A stretch of 64,000 nucleotides of DNA from Mycobacterium sp. URHB0044 (GTDB taxonomy: Bacteria > Actinomycetota > Actinomycetes > Mycobacteriales > Mycobacteriaceae), in the NCBI RefSeq assembly GCF_000620625.1, contig NZ_JIAW01000018.1, forward strand, positions 111,465-175,464, in the 5' to 3' direction. The stretch's first letter is position 1; every line of letters begins with the position of its first letter. Both the position numbers and the translations under genes were made by a program. Shown here piece after piece: positions 1 to 8,135 of the stretch. Under the pieces are notes generated by a model. That model was not told the DNA's origin, ran no database searches, and saw only the letters and a list, made by a program, of their open reading frames with translations.

Positions 1-448
1 CCTTGGACACGACGGCGCCGCCCTGCGAGTAGCCGAAGACAACGATGTGCTGCTCCGGTGAGGCCAGCGCGTCCGCGAGCGCGGTGGTCAGACCGTCGGC
101 GCCCTTGCCCACCGATTCGTCCCACTTGTCGCAGCCGTCCGGACCGGACCGGCACCAGCTGGGGAAGATCGCCAGCGGCCAGAACGATGCGGGGTAGTCG
201 ATGCCGGTGAGATCGGTGCCGACCGCGCAGTTGGTCTGATCGGTACACGCGGTGCCCTGCATGTAGTAGTCGCGCGCGTTCGCGAGGTAGCTTCCGACGA
301 CGTTCGCGTTGGGCGTGCCGGTACCGGGCACGACCAGTCCGATCGCACCGAAGGCCAGCGCCGAACTGAAGGCCGAGCCTACGGCGAGGACGACCGCGGC
401 CAGGAACGAAATGACGACGAGGCAGAGCGCCTTCGCTGTTTTACGCAT
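1..448 (-). CDS. PE-PPE domain serine hydrolase, 3' end beyond window
   Basis: The first 149 residues are visible on the minus strand from an ATG at 448-446; the gene runs off the left edge. An N-terminal hydrophobic stretch (about residues 6-34) looks like a signal peptide or anchor. It is followed by an IGLVVPGTGTPN block and, near residue 142, the nucleophile elbow GYSQGG. This combination is typical of the mycobacterial PE-PPE C-terminal alpha/beta hydrolase family, which includes cutinase-like esterases. The Asp and His of the triad would lie outside the window. The substrate is unknown, probably a lipid or ester at the cell surface. It is divergent from the YCII gene. Confidence 0.8.
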   Translation of the reverse strand, partial: MRKTAKALCLVVISFLAAVVLAVGSAFSSALAFGAIGLVVPGTGTPNANVVGSYLANARDYYMQGTACTDQTNCAVGTDLTGIDYPASFWPLAIFPSWCRSGPDGCDKWDESVGKGADGLTTALADALASPEQHIVVFGYSQGGAVVSK

Positions 449-524
449 GTGTCAAACGATCACACAACGACTCGTCTCGAGATGGCGAAAACAGCGAACT
501 CTTTCTCGTGAATCTTTCGACCGG

Positions 525-551
525 TGTCGGATTCGCGTCGTGCCGTTCGTC
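525..551 (+). promoter_or_regulatory. candidate ECF42-type promoter
   Basis: TGTCGG at 525-530 and CGTC at 548-551 are separated by 17 nt, about 55 nt before the YCII start codon. This resembles the TGTCGA / CGA-TC promoter reported for ECF42 sigma factors, and an ECF42-like sigma gene lies two genes downstream. The match is short and was found by eye, so autoregulation is an inference. Confidence 0.4.
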
Positions 552-605
552 GAACCGGTAGAGAGTGGAACGCAGGGTTCCGCTCACCAACCCGGAGGTA
601 TCCCG

Positions 606-1310
606 ATGCACTACTTCGCGCTTCTGCTCGGCCCTGAAGGCGCACGACCCGCTGACCCCGACGAACAGGCCGCCGAGATGGCCGCGTACCAGGCCTTCCA
701 CGCCAGCGCGGCGTCCGCGATCCGGGCGGGCGATGCGCTGCTGCCGTCGGCGACCGGCGTGCGGATCACCGGCGGCCCGGACAAGCCGAGCATCACCGAC
801 GGCCCCTTCGCCGAGAGCGCCGAGGTGGCCGGCGGCTACTACGTGTTCGAGGCCGACAATCTCGACGACGCCATCGCCCTGGCCCGTGACATCCCCGCCG
901 CCAAGTACGGTGCGATCGAGGTCTGGCCGATGGTGATGTGGAACGCGCCGGAGAAGCCGCTGGAAGGAACGCACTGGTTGGCGCTGCTTCTCGAGCCTGC
1001 CGAGGAGACCAACACGCCCGGCTCACCGGAATGGGAAGCCGGCATCGCCGCGCACGGTGAGTTCGGCGCCGCCGCGGGCGACCGCATCAAGGGTGGTGGC
1101 GCGCTGCATCCGACGACGACGGCGACCACTGTCCGGGTGCGCAACGGCGAGGCCACGGTCACCGACGGCCCGTACGTCGAGGGTGCCGAGGTCGCCAACG
1201 GGTTCTATCTGCTGAGCGCGGCCGATCAGGACGAGGCCGTCAAGATCGCGGCCATGATCCCCGCCACGGCCGTCGAGGTGCGGCAGCTGGCCGGGGTATC
1301 GGGGCTGTAA
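606..1310 (+). CDS. tandem YCII/DGPF-domain protein
   Basis: The 234-residue protein consists of two YCII-like ferredoxin-fold halves. Each half carries the hallmark DGPF-type motif, TDGPFAE in the first and TDGPYVE in the second. The start is ATG 606, placed 8 nt after a clear GGAGG; in-frame codons further upstream lack such a site. The gene ends 8 nt before the ECF sigma factor and is probably co-transcribed with it. DGPF proteins are the standard genomic partners of ECF42 sigma factors, but their biochemical role is not settled. The duplication within one chain is common in this family. Confidence 0.85.
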   Translation: MHYFALLLGPEGARPADPDEQAAEMAAYQAFHASAASAIRAGDALLPSATGVRITGGPDKPSITDGPFAESAEVAGGYYVFEADNLDDAIALARDIPAAKYGAIEVWPMVMWNAPEKPLEGTHWLALLLEPAEETNTPGSPEWEAGIAAHGEFGAAAGDRIKGGGALHPTTTATTVRVRNGEATVTDGPYVEGAEVANGFYLLSAADQDEAVKIAAMIPATAVEVRQLAGVSGL

Positions 1311-1318
1311 CACTCTCG

Positions 1319-2539
1319 ATGACCAACCTGGACGGCGTCTTTCGGCGCGAGTGGGGACCCGCCGTCGCGGCGCTTGCCCGCTGGTCCGGCGACCTCACCG
1401 TCGCCGAGGACGCCGTCCAGGAGGCATTCGCGGAGGCGCTACGCGCCTGGCCGCGTACTGGCGTGCCCGACAACGTGGGCGGCTGGGTGCTGACCGTGGC
1501 ACGCAACCGCGCACTGGACCGCTTGCGTCGCGAATCAGGCCGGCCGGGAAGGGAACTCGCCGCCGTGGTCGAGAACAGCTGGCCCCGCATCGAGGGTGAA
1601 CCCGTACACCCGGTGCGCGACGATGAACTGCGGATGATGTTCACCTGCGCGCACCCGGCGTTGGATTCCGCGTCGCAGTTGGCGCTCACCCTGCGGTTGA
1701 TCTCCGGGCTCACCGTCGCCGAGATCGCGAGGGCGTTGCTACAGTCGGAGGCCGCGGTCGGACAACGAATCACGCGGGCCAAGAGCAAGATTCGCAGCGC
1801 GAACATCCCGTTGCGGGTGCCGCCGGCGGAACTGTTGCCGGAGCGGACACCGCACGTGCTGGCATGCATCTATTCGGTTTTCACCGAGGGGTACTGGTCG
1901 ACGGCGGGGCCATCTGCGGTCCGTGACGAACTGTGCGACGAGGGCGTGCGTCTCGCCGGTGAGCTGTGCTCGTTGCTGCCAGAATCGTTGGACGGTCACG
2001 CATTGGCGGCGCTGGTACTGCTGCACGATTCGCGGAGAACCACGCGGGTCGACGCCGATGGCGCATTGGTTCCGCTCGACGAGCAGGATCGCTCGCGGTG
2101 GGATCGGGGCCGGATCACCCGCGGCCTCGACCGGTTGCGGTTGGCGGCGGGCGCGGGCGGACCCTACCTTCCTCAGGCGGTGATCGCGGCGGTGCACGCG
2201 ACCGCACCGAGCTGGGAGCAGACCGACTGGGTGACCATTTGCGCCGCCTACGACCGGCTGATCGCGATCACCGGCTCGCCCGTGGCGCGGGCCAATCGCG
2301 CGCTGGCCGTCGGTTTCCGCGACGGCTTCGAGAGCGGCCTATCGGCGCTGGACGAGGTCGCCGCCGATCCGCGCCTCGCCCGGTCGAACACCGTGGCGAC
2401 GATCCGCGCCGATCTGCTGCGGCGCTGCGGACGCTTGTCCGAGTCAGCGCAGTGGTATCGGATCGCGTTGAACCACAACGGCTCCGCCCCGGCGCGGGAG
2501 TTCCTGGCTCGGCGGCTGGCCGAGTGCTCACCGACCTAG
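1319..2539 (+). CDS. ECF sigma factor, ECF42-like, with C-terminal extension
   Basis: The 406-residue protein has an N-terminal sigma-70 region 2 (about residues 10-75, with WVLTVARNRALDRLRR) and region 4 (about 105-155, LTLRLISGLTVAEIARALL then the recognition helix). The remaining 240 residues form a helical extension containing GYWST, LLHDSRR and ANRALAVG segments. ECF42 members have a TPR-like C-terminal domain of this size and sit beside DGPF genes, as here. It probably directs RNA polymerase to its own operon; no anti-sigma gene is adjacent, as expected for this group. The stop overlaps the end of the convergent mini-protein gene by 12 nt. Confidence 0.85.
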   Translation: MTNLDGVFRREWGPAVAALARWSGDLTVAEDAVQEAFAEALRAWPRTGVPDNVGGWVLTVARNRALDRLRRESGRPGRELAAVVENSWPRIEGEPVHPVRDDELRMMFTCAHPALDSASQLALTLRLISGLTVAEIARALLQSEAAVGQRITRAKSKIRSANIPLRVPPAELLPERTPHVLACIYSVFTEGYWSTAGPSAVRDELCDEGVRLAGELCSLLPESLDGHALAALVLLHDSRRTTRVDADGALVPLDEQDRSRWDRGRITRGLDRLRLAAGAGGPYLPQAVIAAVHATAPSWEQTDWVTICAAYDRLIAITGSPVARANRALAVGFRDGFESGLSALDEVAADPRLARSNTVATIRADLLRRCGRLSESAQWYRIALNHNGSAPAREFLARRLAECSPT

Positions 2540-2671
2540 GGTCGGTATGCGGAACACACCGATGCGGCGGTAGCGCGGGCATTCACCGGCGCCGCACGAC
2601 GCGCAGTCGGAGCCGCGGCGATGGTGTTGATGAGCGGCACGGTCGTGGCCACAGGTACAGGTCCGTCGCAT
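2528..2671 (-). CDS. Cys/His mini-protein (zinc-ribbon-like), copy 1
   Basis: A 47-residue ORF from ATG 2671. It has the pattern C-x-C-G-H-x-R-A-A-H-x-H-H-x(5)-C-x2-C-x4-C, with Cys at 5, 7, 23, 26 and 31. The same pattern is found in a second ORF at 4969-5127. Conservation of CGH, RAAH, HH and AGEC between two otherwise different copies supports coding and suggests metal binding, probably zinc. The function is unknown. The gene is convergent with the ECF gene and divergent from the SGNH hydrolase gene. In-frame upstream ATGs exist (longest ORF start at 2815), but the homologous region begins just before the first Cys pair. Confidence 0.65.
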   Translation of the reverse strand: MRRTCTCGHDRAAHQHHRRGSDCASCGAGECPRYRRIGVFRIPTLGR

Positions 2672-2778
2672 GCCCCCACACTCGCCGCTCCGGCTGAGCC
2701 CCCAGTGACAACCGCCCATGAAACGGCTGAGAAACCGCATGAGAAGCCGGCGCACCACATTCCACCTACGCTGTTGGC

Positions 2779-3513
2779 GTGGACTCGCATACCAGGAGCG
2801 CGCTTCGCCTGGCATCGACGCTGGTGGCGATCGCCATACTGGCTTCCTCGATCACCCTGTCGCCCAAGGCATCCGCCGCACTGACCCTCTGCCCTGGTTC
2901 GGGAAACGTGACGTTTCTCGGCGATTCCTTCACGCAGGGAACCCCTCAGGGCGGCGGACAAGCGGGGTCGTGGATCTGGCAACTGGGCAGGCGATGCGGA
3001 TACCAGAACGTCGTGAACGACGGCCGCGGCTCCACGGGCGCCATCGTGACGAGCGACACATCGGCGAACTACGTCACCCGCGCCACTACTGACGTCGCGC
3101 CGACCAACCCCGACATCGTGTTCATCACCGGTTACTACAACGACCGCGGCCACCCGCCGGCAGACATCGCCGCCGCCTTCGGCACCACCATCGACATCGT
3201 TGCTCAGCTACCCACCCACCCCATGATCGTCGTCACGGGGACATACGATCCGAAGGGGCTCAACGGCTCTCCGTACCGGCAGATCGATGCGGGTTTGCTC
3301 GCGGTGTGCACTCAGCGCGGCGTCCCCTTCGTCGAGCCGAGCACGGGCAACGTGTACGACTCAGCTGGACGTGTGGTCACTTCCGCGGGGCCGTGGATCA
3401 CGCCGGACAACAAGGAGCACTACGTCGGCCCCGACGGTGTGCACCAGAGCGTCGACGGTCAGGCGTACATGGCCGACCGCATGTTCGACGCCGTTCGCGC
3501 ACTGTCTGGCTGA
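2779..3513 (+). CDS. secreted SGNH-family hydrolase
   Basis: The 244-residue protein starts at GTG 2779. Residues 8-33 form a Sec-type signal peptide ending in ASA. Block I is FLGDSF (nucleophile Ser 50). A GYYN segment could supply the block III Asn, and GPDGVHQS near the C terminus matches the block V DxxH pair. SGNH hydrolases are esterases or O-deacylases acting on lipids or acylated polysaccharides. The next gene (GT2) starts 46 nt downstream and may be co-transcribed. A role in de-esterifying an exported glycan is inferred only from context. Confidence 0.8.
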   Translation: MDSHTRSALRLASTLVAIAILASSITLSPKASAALTLCPGSGNVTFLGDSFTQGTPQGGGQAGSWIWQLGRRCGYQNVVNDGRGSTGAIVTSDTSANYVTRATTDVAPTNPDIVFITGYYNDRGHPPADIAAAFGTTIDIVAQLPTHPMIVVTGTYDPKGLNGSPYRQIDAGLLAVCTQRGVPFVEPSTGNVYDSAGRVVTSAGPWITPDNKEHYVGPDGVHQSVDGQAYMADRMFDAVRALSG

Positions 3514-3559
3514 ATCTGCTCGAGATGTACGTCCGCGCAAGCGTTGGTACCGTCACGTC

Positions 3560-4429
3560 ATGACAGGCGGCATCGACGTGATCATTCCCGTCCGCAATCT
3601 TGCGGAGCAGGTGGGTGCGTGCCTCGAGCCGATCCGAAGCCAACTCGGCGGGGGCGATCGGATCGTGGTCGTCGACGATGCATCCACCGACGGCACGGCC
3701 GATGTGGCGAGGGCGCTCGGCGCGGCGGTGATCAGCACCACTGAGAGCCGCGGACCCTATTACGCCCGCCAGGTCGCCGCCGGCACGTCGACGGCGGACA
3801 ACCTGCTGTTCGTCGACGCCCGCTGCCGTGCGCTGCCAGGGCTGCTCGATCGGCACCGCACCATGCTCGGCCAGCCCGGTGTCGTGTTGTCCTGCACCGA
3901 GGTAGCCACCCTTTCGGGGCCAACATTGGCTGCGCGCATCGCGCACAAACAGCAACCGTTCAGTCTCGCAGGCAAGGTCGGTGTCGACGGTCGCCTCGAC
4001 TTCTTCCCGACCGCCAACCTCGGTGTGCGCCGCTCGGCGTTCGCCGAAGTGGGTGGGTTCCGCGAGATGCGCAGCGGCGCCGACGCGGACCTCTGCTGGC
4101 GAATCCAAATGGCGGGACTGGGAGCCATGCAGGCCGACCCGACGGTGTCGATGGAGTGGGCGCCCCGCTCGTCGATTCGGGATCTGATCGAGCAGTGGAA
4201 CCGCTACGGCAAGAGCACCGCCTATCTGGAATGGGTGTATCCCGACCAGTCACCGACGTCCTCCGGCCAGAAGTTGAGCATCAAGGACGATCTCGCCCAA
4301 CGGCTTCGGCGTGACAAGCACACCGACGTCATGTCACTGCTGCCCTCGCTCGCGTACCAGTTCGGCGTGTATCAGGGTCGCCGTTCACCCAAGAACCCGC
4401 CAACCGTCTATGGCGACGTGTCGTGTTGA
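3560..4429 (+). CDS. family 2 glycosyltransferase
   Basis: The 289-residue protein begins MTGGIDVIIPVRN from ATG 3560. VVVDDASTDGT supplies the nucleotide-binding Asp, LLFVDARCR the DxD-like site, FFPTANLGVRRSAFAEVGGF the acceptor-side region, and ADADLCWR the ED-like catalytic region. This order is the normal GT-A layout of GT2. No transmembrane helix is evident, so it should act at the cytoplasmic face on a nucleotide-sugar donor that cannot be specified. Its stop overlaps the start of the acyltransferase gene, implying translational coupling. Confidence 0.88.
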   Translation: MTGGIDVIIPVRNLAEQVGACLEPIRSQLGGGDRIVVVDDASTDGTADVARALGAAVISTTESRGPYYARQVAAGTSTADNLLFVDARCRALPGLLDRHRTMLGQPGVVLSCTEVATLSGPTLAARIAHKQQPFSLAGKVGVDGRLDFFPTANLGVRRSAFAEVGGFREMRSGADADLCWRIQMAGLGAMQADPTVSMEWAPRSSIRDLIEQWNRYGKSTAYLEWVYPDQSPTSSGQKLSIKDDLAQRLRRDKHTDVMSLLPSLAYQFGVYQGRRSPKNPPTVYGDVSC

Positions 4430-4962
4430 GGGTATGGCGCGGCCTCAAGGTCGTGTTCTCGCTGCGCGCATGGCGACAGATCGCGGCGGTGATCGCGTTC
4501 TTCGGTTACGACACGTTGGAGCAGAACGACATTCGGATGGACCGCACGGTGCGCATGTCGCCCACGGTGTCGGTGCGCAACGGCTCCCGCATCAGCATCG
4601 GCCCCGGCTCCGAAATCGGGCAAGGCTGCCAACTATGGGCAGGCAGCACCTCCGGACGCATCGACATCGGTGACCATGCCCTGTTGGCGCCCAACGTATT
4701 CGTGACGGCGTCGAACTACGACTTCGACAAGACCGACGGTCCCGTGATGCATGCCGGCGCGAACGAGCGCGACGTATTCATCGGCGACAACACGTGGATC
4801 GGCACCGGTGTCGTCGTGGTTGCCGGTGCGCACATCGGCCATGGCGCCATCGTCGCCGCGGGCGCAGTCGTCTCGGGAACCATCCCGGACATGGCCGTCG
4901 CTGCCGGCATCCCCGCCCGCGTCGTCAGGATGCGCGGCAGGCAAGAAGCGGCACTGCCGTAG
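4423..4962 (+). CDS. left-handed beta-helix (hexapeptide) acyltransferase
   Basis: The 179-residue protein starts at GTG 4423 (TTG 4426 is an alternative) and overlaps the preceding glycosyltransferase by 7 nt. From about residue 50 it shows repeated [LIV]-G-x4 hexapeptides (ISIGPGSEIG, IDIGDHALLAPNVFV, VFIGDNTWIGTGVVVVAGAHIG), ending in IPARVVRMR. This is the WcaF/LacA/NodL type of O-acetyltransferase. The active-site His is probably that in the GPVMH segment. A likely job is O-acetylation of a sugar made by the coupled GT2. Confidence 0.85.
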   Translation: MLRVWRGLKVVFSLRAWRQIAAVIAFFGYDTLEQNDIRMDRTVRMSPTVSVRNGSRISIGPGSEIGQGCQLWAGSTSGRIDIGDHALLAPNVFVTASNYDFDKTDGPVMHAGANERDVFIGDNTWIGTGVVVVAGAHIGHGAIVAAGAVVSGTIPDMAVAAGIPARVVRMRGRQEAALP

Positions 4963-4968
4963 CTCGGA

Positions 4969-5127
4969 CTAGCGGCGGCCGCGGGGCAGCATGGACCGCC
5001 ACCACGGCGACCGGGGTCCCTTGTATCGCAGGCATTCTCCGGCGGGGCACAGCGCGCACTCGGTCCCGGAGCGATGGTGTTCGTGCGCGGCCCGCTCGTG
5101 GCCACACTGACATTTCTGGGCGGGCAC
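4969..5127 (-). CDS. Cys/His mini-protein (zinc-ribbon-like), copy 2
   Basis: A 52-residue ORF from GTG 5127 with a GAGG a few bases upstream. It reproduces copy 1 almost position for position over the core: C-x-C-G-H-E-R-A-A-H-x-H-H, then C-A-x-C-x-A-G-E-C (Cys 6, 8, 24, 27, 32). The C-terminal tail is basic and Trp-containing. It lies 26 nt behind the GH16 gene on the same strand and is probably the last gene of the P450-GH16 transcript. Its function is unknown; it could be a small structural zinc protein or a regulator. Confidence 0.65.
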   Translation of the reverse strand: MPAQKCQCGHERAAHEHHRSGTECALCPAGECLRYKGPRSPWWRSMLPRGRR

Positions 5128-5153
5128 GCCTCGACTCTACTCGAGCAGCGGGT

Positions 5154-5900
5154 CTAGATCGGGTACTCGCGCACCCAATCGACCGACTGCCGGCCGCCCT
5201 GGCTGATGTCCCCGCCGAAGTTGTCCAGCTGAATGCACAGATGCATGGGCCCTGGCGGAAGTTGCGCCGGGTCAGCCGATTCGAACCATGGCCTGCCGTC
5301 GAAATATCCCACGATGCGCTCCGGCGTCCACTCAACCGCCCAGCTGTGCCACTGGGTGGCGTCGACGTCGACCTTGGTCCGCTCCTGACGGTTCTGCGGC
5401 CCGTAGTGCAGGTTGAACTCGACCGTCTGCCGGGTGGGGTCGACGATCTCCATGAAGTCGACCTCGCCGTCGTCGGGCCACACCTCTGAATCGGGCCACA
5501 GCAGGAGCACGGGGTGATAGTTGGGCGATCCGACCGGCGTCGCCATGCAGACTTCCCACCGGCCGAGGGTCTGGCCCGGCAGCAAGGACATCCCTGCCGA
5601 GTCACCGTTCGGGTCACCCGTGATGGTCAATTGTCCGTCCTCGACGGTCGCTGCGGCCGGAACCCGCCTTCCGTTGCCAGCGTGCCCTGGCCCTCCGTAC
5701 AACTTCCAGCCCGCCAACGAGTCTGGGTTGTCGAAGTCGTCGACGCGACTCGGGGCACCCCAGTTCAACGTATCGGCGGCGGTCACGGGGCAGTTCCCTG
5801 CCGCTGCGGCGCGCGGCATCACTTCGGAGGCGGCAGGCGAGGCGATGACGGCGGCCGACAGGGTCAATGCCGCCGCCGCGTACCGCCATGCCTTGGACAT
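5154..5900 (-). CDS. secreted GH16 family glycoside hydrolase, copy 1
   Basis: The 248-residue protein has a signal peptide (residues 6-34, Ala-rich). The jelly-roll domain contains the catalytic signature GEVDFMEIVD (residues 145-154), giving the E-x-D-x-x-E nucleophile and acid/base. Aromatic residues in HPVLLLWPDSEVWP and WHSWAVEWTP are typical of the substrate cleft. GH16 enzymes cleave beta-1,3/1,4-glucans or galactans. Start ATG 5900 lacks a strong ribosome site, but it lies 11 nt after the P450 stop, suggesting coupling. A paralogue with the same motif order is at 26125-26898. It may trim the polysaccharide made by this locus. Confidence 0.88.
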   Translation of the reverse strand: MSKAWRYAAAALTLSAAVIASPAASEVMPRAAAAGNCPVTAADTLNWGAPSRVDDFDNPDSLAGWKLYGGPGHAGNGRRVPAAATVEDGQLTITGDPNGDSAGMSLLPGQTLGRWEVCMATPVGSPNYHPVLLLWPDSEVWPDDGEVDFMEIVDPTRQTVEFNLHYGPQNRQERTKVDVDATQWHSWAVEWTPERIVGYFDGRPWFESADPAQLPPGPMHLCIQLDNFGGDISQGGRQSVDWVREYPI

Positions 5901-5911
5901 ACGTGAGGACG

Positions 5912-7243
5912 TCAGTTCGGCACTCTCTCGGTCCGCCGCCGATGGACTGCCACGCGGCCGCCGAGAGCCGGTGCGAAGACGACGCCCCGGCTCTTTCGCG
6001 CTTCGTCGGGCGCATCGGTTGGCAGCAAGGTGAATTCGCGCAGGATGGTCCGCAGCACCACCGTCATCTCCATGTTGGCGAAGGCCGCGCCCGGGCACCG
6101 CCGCGTTCCGCCGCCGAAGGGCAGCCACGAGTACCTGTCCGGGTTCTTCCCAAGGTACCGATCGGGATTGAACCGCGCCGCGTCTTCGTGAACGGTGGCG
6201 TTCTGGTGCACCAGCCCGATGTTGACCGTCACGATGTGGCCGCGCGGAATCACCCACGGCCCCAGACTGATCGACGGCGCAACGACCTCGCGCGACACGG
6301 CGTCGATGATCGGCCGGGTACGCAGCACCTCGTGCACCGTGGCCTGCAACAGCGCGGATTCTCCCGCGTCGACTTCGGCGGCCAGACGCGTCGATACCTC
6401 GGGATGGCGCCGCAGCCGTTCCACCGCCCACGACAACGACGTCGCGGTGGTCTCATGACCCGCGACCAGAAGTGTGAACAACTCATCACCGATATCGCTG
6501 TGGGACATCGGCGTTCCGTCGTCGTAGCGCGCCTGCAGCAGCAATGCCAAGATGTCGCTGCGCTGCTCCAGCTGGGGGTCGGACTCGGCTCGCCTGATCA
6601 AGCTGGCGAAGATGGCGTCGAGTTCGGTGCGCATGGCCGCCAACCGGCCCCATGGGCTCCATCTGCCCAGATCGCGGTGCAGTGCCGGTACCAGGACCAG
6701 CTTCGAGCCCAGTTTGATCATCTTGGGCATCAACGTCCGCAGCCCATCGAACTCGGCCCCCTCCGCGCCGAAGACACCGCGAAGGATGGTGTTGAGGGTG
6801 ATCCGCATCATCGATTCACGTACCGGAAATTCCTGCCCGTCAGGCCAATCCGATACTTCGTCGAGCGTCTCGGCTTCGATCAGACCTTCGTAGGCGCGCA
6901 TCCGGTCGCCGTGGAAGGGCGGGAGCAGCAGGCGGCGGTGCCGCAGATGTTTGGCACCCTGAAGTCCGAACGACGAGCCAGGTCCGAGGACGAGGCCGAG
7001 GTTGGGTTCCGCAGCGCGCACCGCGTCGGTCGGCTGCTTGAACAGTTCCTTCGCCAAGGCAGGGTCGGTGATCACCACGCCGGGCCCGAAGAAGGGCAAC
7101 CGCACGGAGAACGCGGTGCCGAACCGCTCGTTGAGGGCCTGCATCAACTGCTGGCCGCGGGTCAGGTAGGCGATGTTCTGGGCGACCTGCGGCCAGCGCG
7201 GGGCGGGTGGCAGGCGGGTGTCCGCTGGAGTTGTCTGTGTCAT
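5912..7243 (-). CDS. cytochrome P450
   Basis: The 443-residue protein carries all P450 landmarks: I-helix AGHETT (261-266), K-helix E-x-x-R in EVLR (305-308), and the heme loop FGGGTRRCPG (376-385) with Cys 383 as thiolate ligand. It is a soluble bacterial monooxygenase needing a separate ferredoxin system, which is not in the window. The general layout resembles mycobacterial CYP135/CYP138-type proteins, but the family should be set by alignment. It is followed by GH16 after 11 nt, an unusual pairing. Substrate unknown. Confidence 0.92.
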   Translation of the reverse strand: MTQTTPADTRLPPAPRWPQVAQNIAYLTRGQQLMQALNERFGTAFSVRLPFFGPGVVITDPALAKELFKQPTDAVRAAEPNLGLVLGPGSSFGLQGAKHLRHRRLLLPPFHGDRMRAYEGLIEAETLDEVSDWPDGQEFPVRESMMRITLNTILRGVFGAEGAEFDGLRTLMPKMIKLGSKLVLVPALHRDLGRWSPWGRLAAMRTELDAIFASLIRRAESDPQLEQRSDILALLLQARYDDGTPMSHSDIGDELFTLLVAGHETTATSLSWAVERLRRHPEVSTRLAAEVDAGESALLQATVHEVLRTRPIIDAVSREVVAPSISLGPWVIPRGHIVTVNIGLVHQNATVHEDAARFNPDRYLGKNPDRYSWLPFGGGTRRCPGAAFANMEMTVVLRTILREFTLLPTDAPDEARKSRGVVFAPALGGRVAVHRRRTERVPN

Positions 7244-7344
7244 GTGCAGCGCCGCCCCCTACGGCGGATGCTCTTCCGAGATGTCTCGTACAAGTCCTTC
7301 GAGCGTAACGACGAACGCGCGTGCGCGCGCGTCGGAGAAGCGGG

Positions 7345-8124
7345 TCAGCCGCGCGCTGCGATCCACTTCTCGACGTCGTCACCCTGATAGCAAACAGACG
7401 CGACGTGGCCACCCTGACACTCGACGATCTCCACTCCCGCAACGGATCCGAAGCGCGCCGCGAAGTCCTTCCCGGTACCGCCGGAGGGGACCACGGTGTC
7501 GCCCGTGGGGAGATACAGGCGGAAGGCCCGGTTGGCGAATGCGCTGGGAGGCCAGGTCATCGGGTCGGCCGACGGAGGCACCGTTCCACCCCACGGCCCG
7601 GCGATGTACTTGACCTCGCGGGCCTGAGGGGGAAGGCCCATCAGCGGCGACACGGCCACCATCGCCTTGACCTGCCGGTCGGCGTCCTCACTGATCAACG
7701 TCAACGCCGCCAACGTGCCCATCGACTCCGTGACGAAGAACAGCGGTCCTGCGCCGTACTTCTGCCGGGCCGCAGCGATGAGCCGACGATATGACCCGAC
7801 CGACCGCGGGTTGCCGAAGGCGTTGCCTCCGGCGTCGGCAGCAACGACGGCGTAGCCGGCACGCAACATCGGATCGAAGAGATTCCTGTGCTTCTCGTCG
7901 TCCCGGATGACGCGTGCCGTCTGATCCAAGCCGTGGAAGTAGACGACCAACCCCTTCACTGGTTGGCCGGACATCGAAAGCCCAACGGTCCCGGGGCCGT
8001 TCACAGGCACGTCTTCGACGGAGAAGCCGTAGTCCACGTTGCCTGCGTCGATGCGGTCGTCGGAGCACGACACCAGCGCACAGAGCGCGACCAGTGCGAG
8101 CGCGATCCGCGCCACGAATTGCAT
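7345..8124 (-). CDS. lipoprotein alpha/beta hydrolase, copy 1
   Basis: From ATG 8124 the product is 259 residues with a lipoprotein signal ending in ALVSC (Cys 20). The core has GLVVYFHGLD (oxyanion region), GNAFGNP, FFVTESMGTLAA (nucleophile Ser in ESMG), GDTVVPSGG and a late GGHVASVCYQGDDVEKW. The late His would complete the triad. The same landmarks recur in 15535-16341, so the two are paralogues. The gene sits 11 nt after the GT4 stop and about 100 nt before the P450. It probably acts outside the membrane as an esterase or lipase; substrate unknown. Confidence 0.82.
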   Translation of the reverse strand: MQFVARIALALVALCALVSCSDDRIDAGNVDYGFSVEDVPVNGPGTVGLSMSGQPVKGLVVYFHGLDQTARVIRDDEKHRNLFDPMLRAGYAVVAADAGGNAFGNPRSVGSYRRLIAAARQKYGAGPLFFVTESMGTLAALTLISEDADRQVKAMVAVSPLMGLPPQAREVKYIAGPWGGTVPPSADPMTWPPSAFANRAFRLYLPTGDTVVPSGGTGKDFAARFGSVAGVEIVECQGGHVASVCYQGDDVEKWIAARG

Positions 8125-8135
8125 TGGCGTGTGCA

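Noticed and set aside
5867..7387. 506-residue plus-strand ORF
   Set aside because: It lies antisense to the P450 and GH16 genes, is rich in Arg, His and Gln, and has no family motif; a GC-driven shadow.
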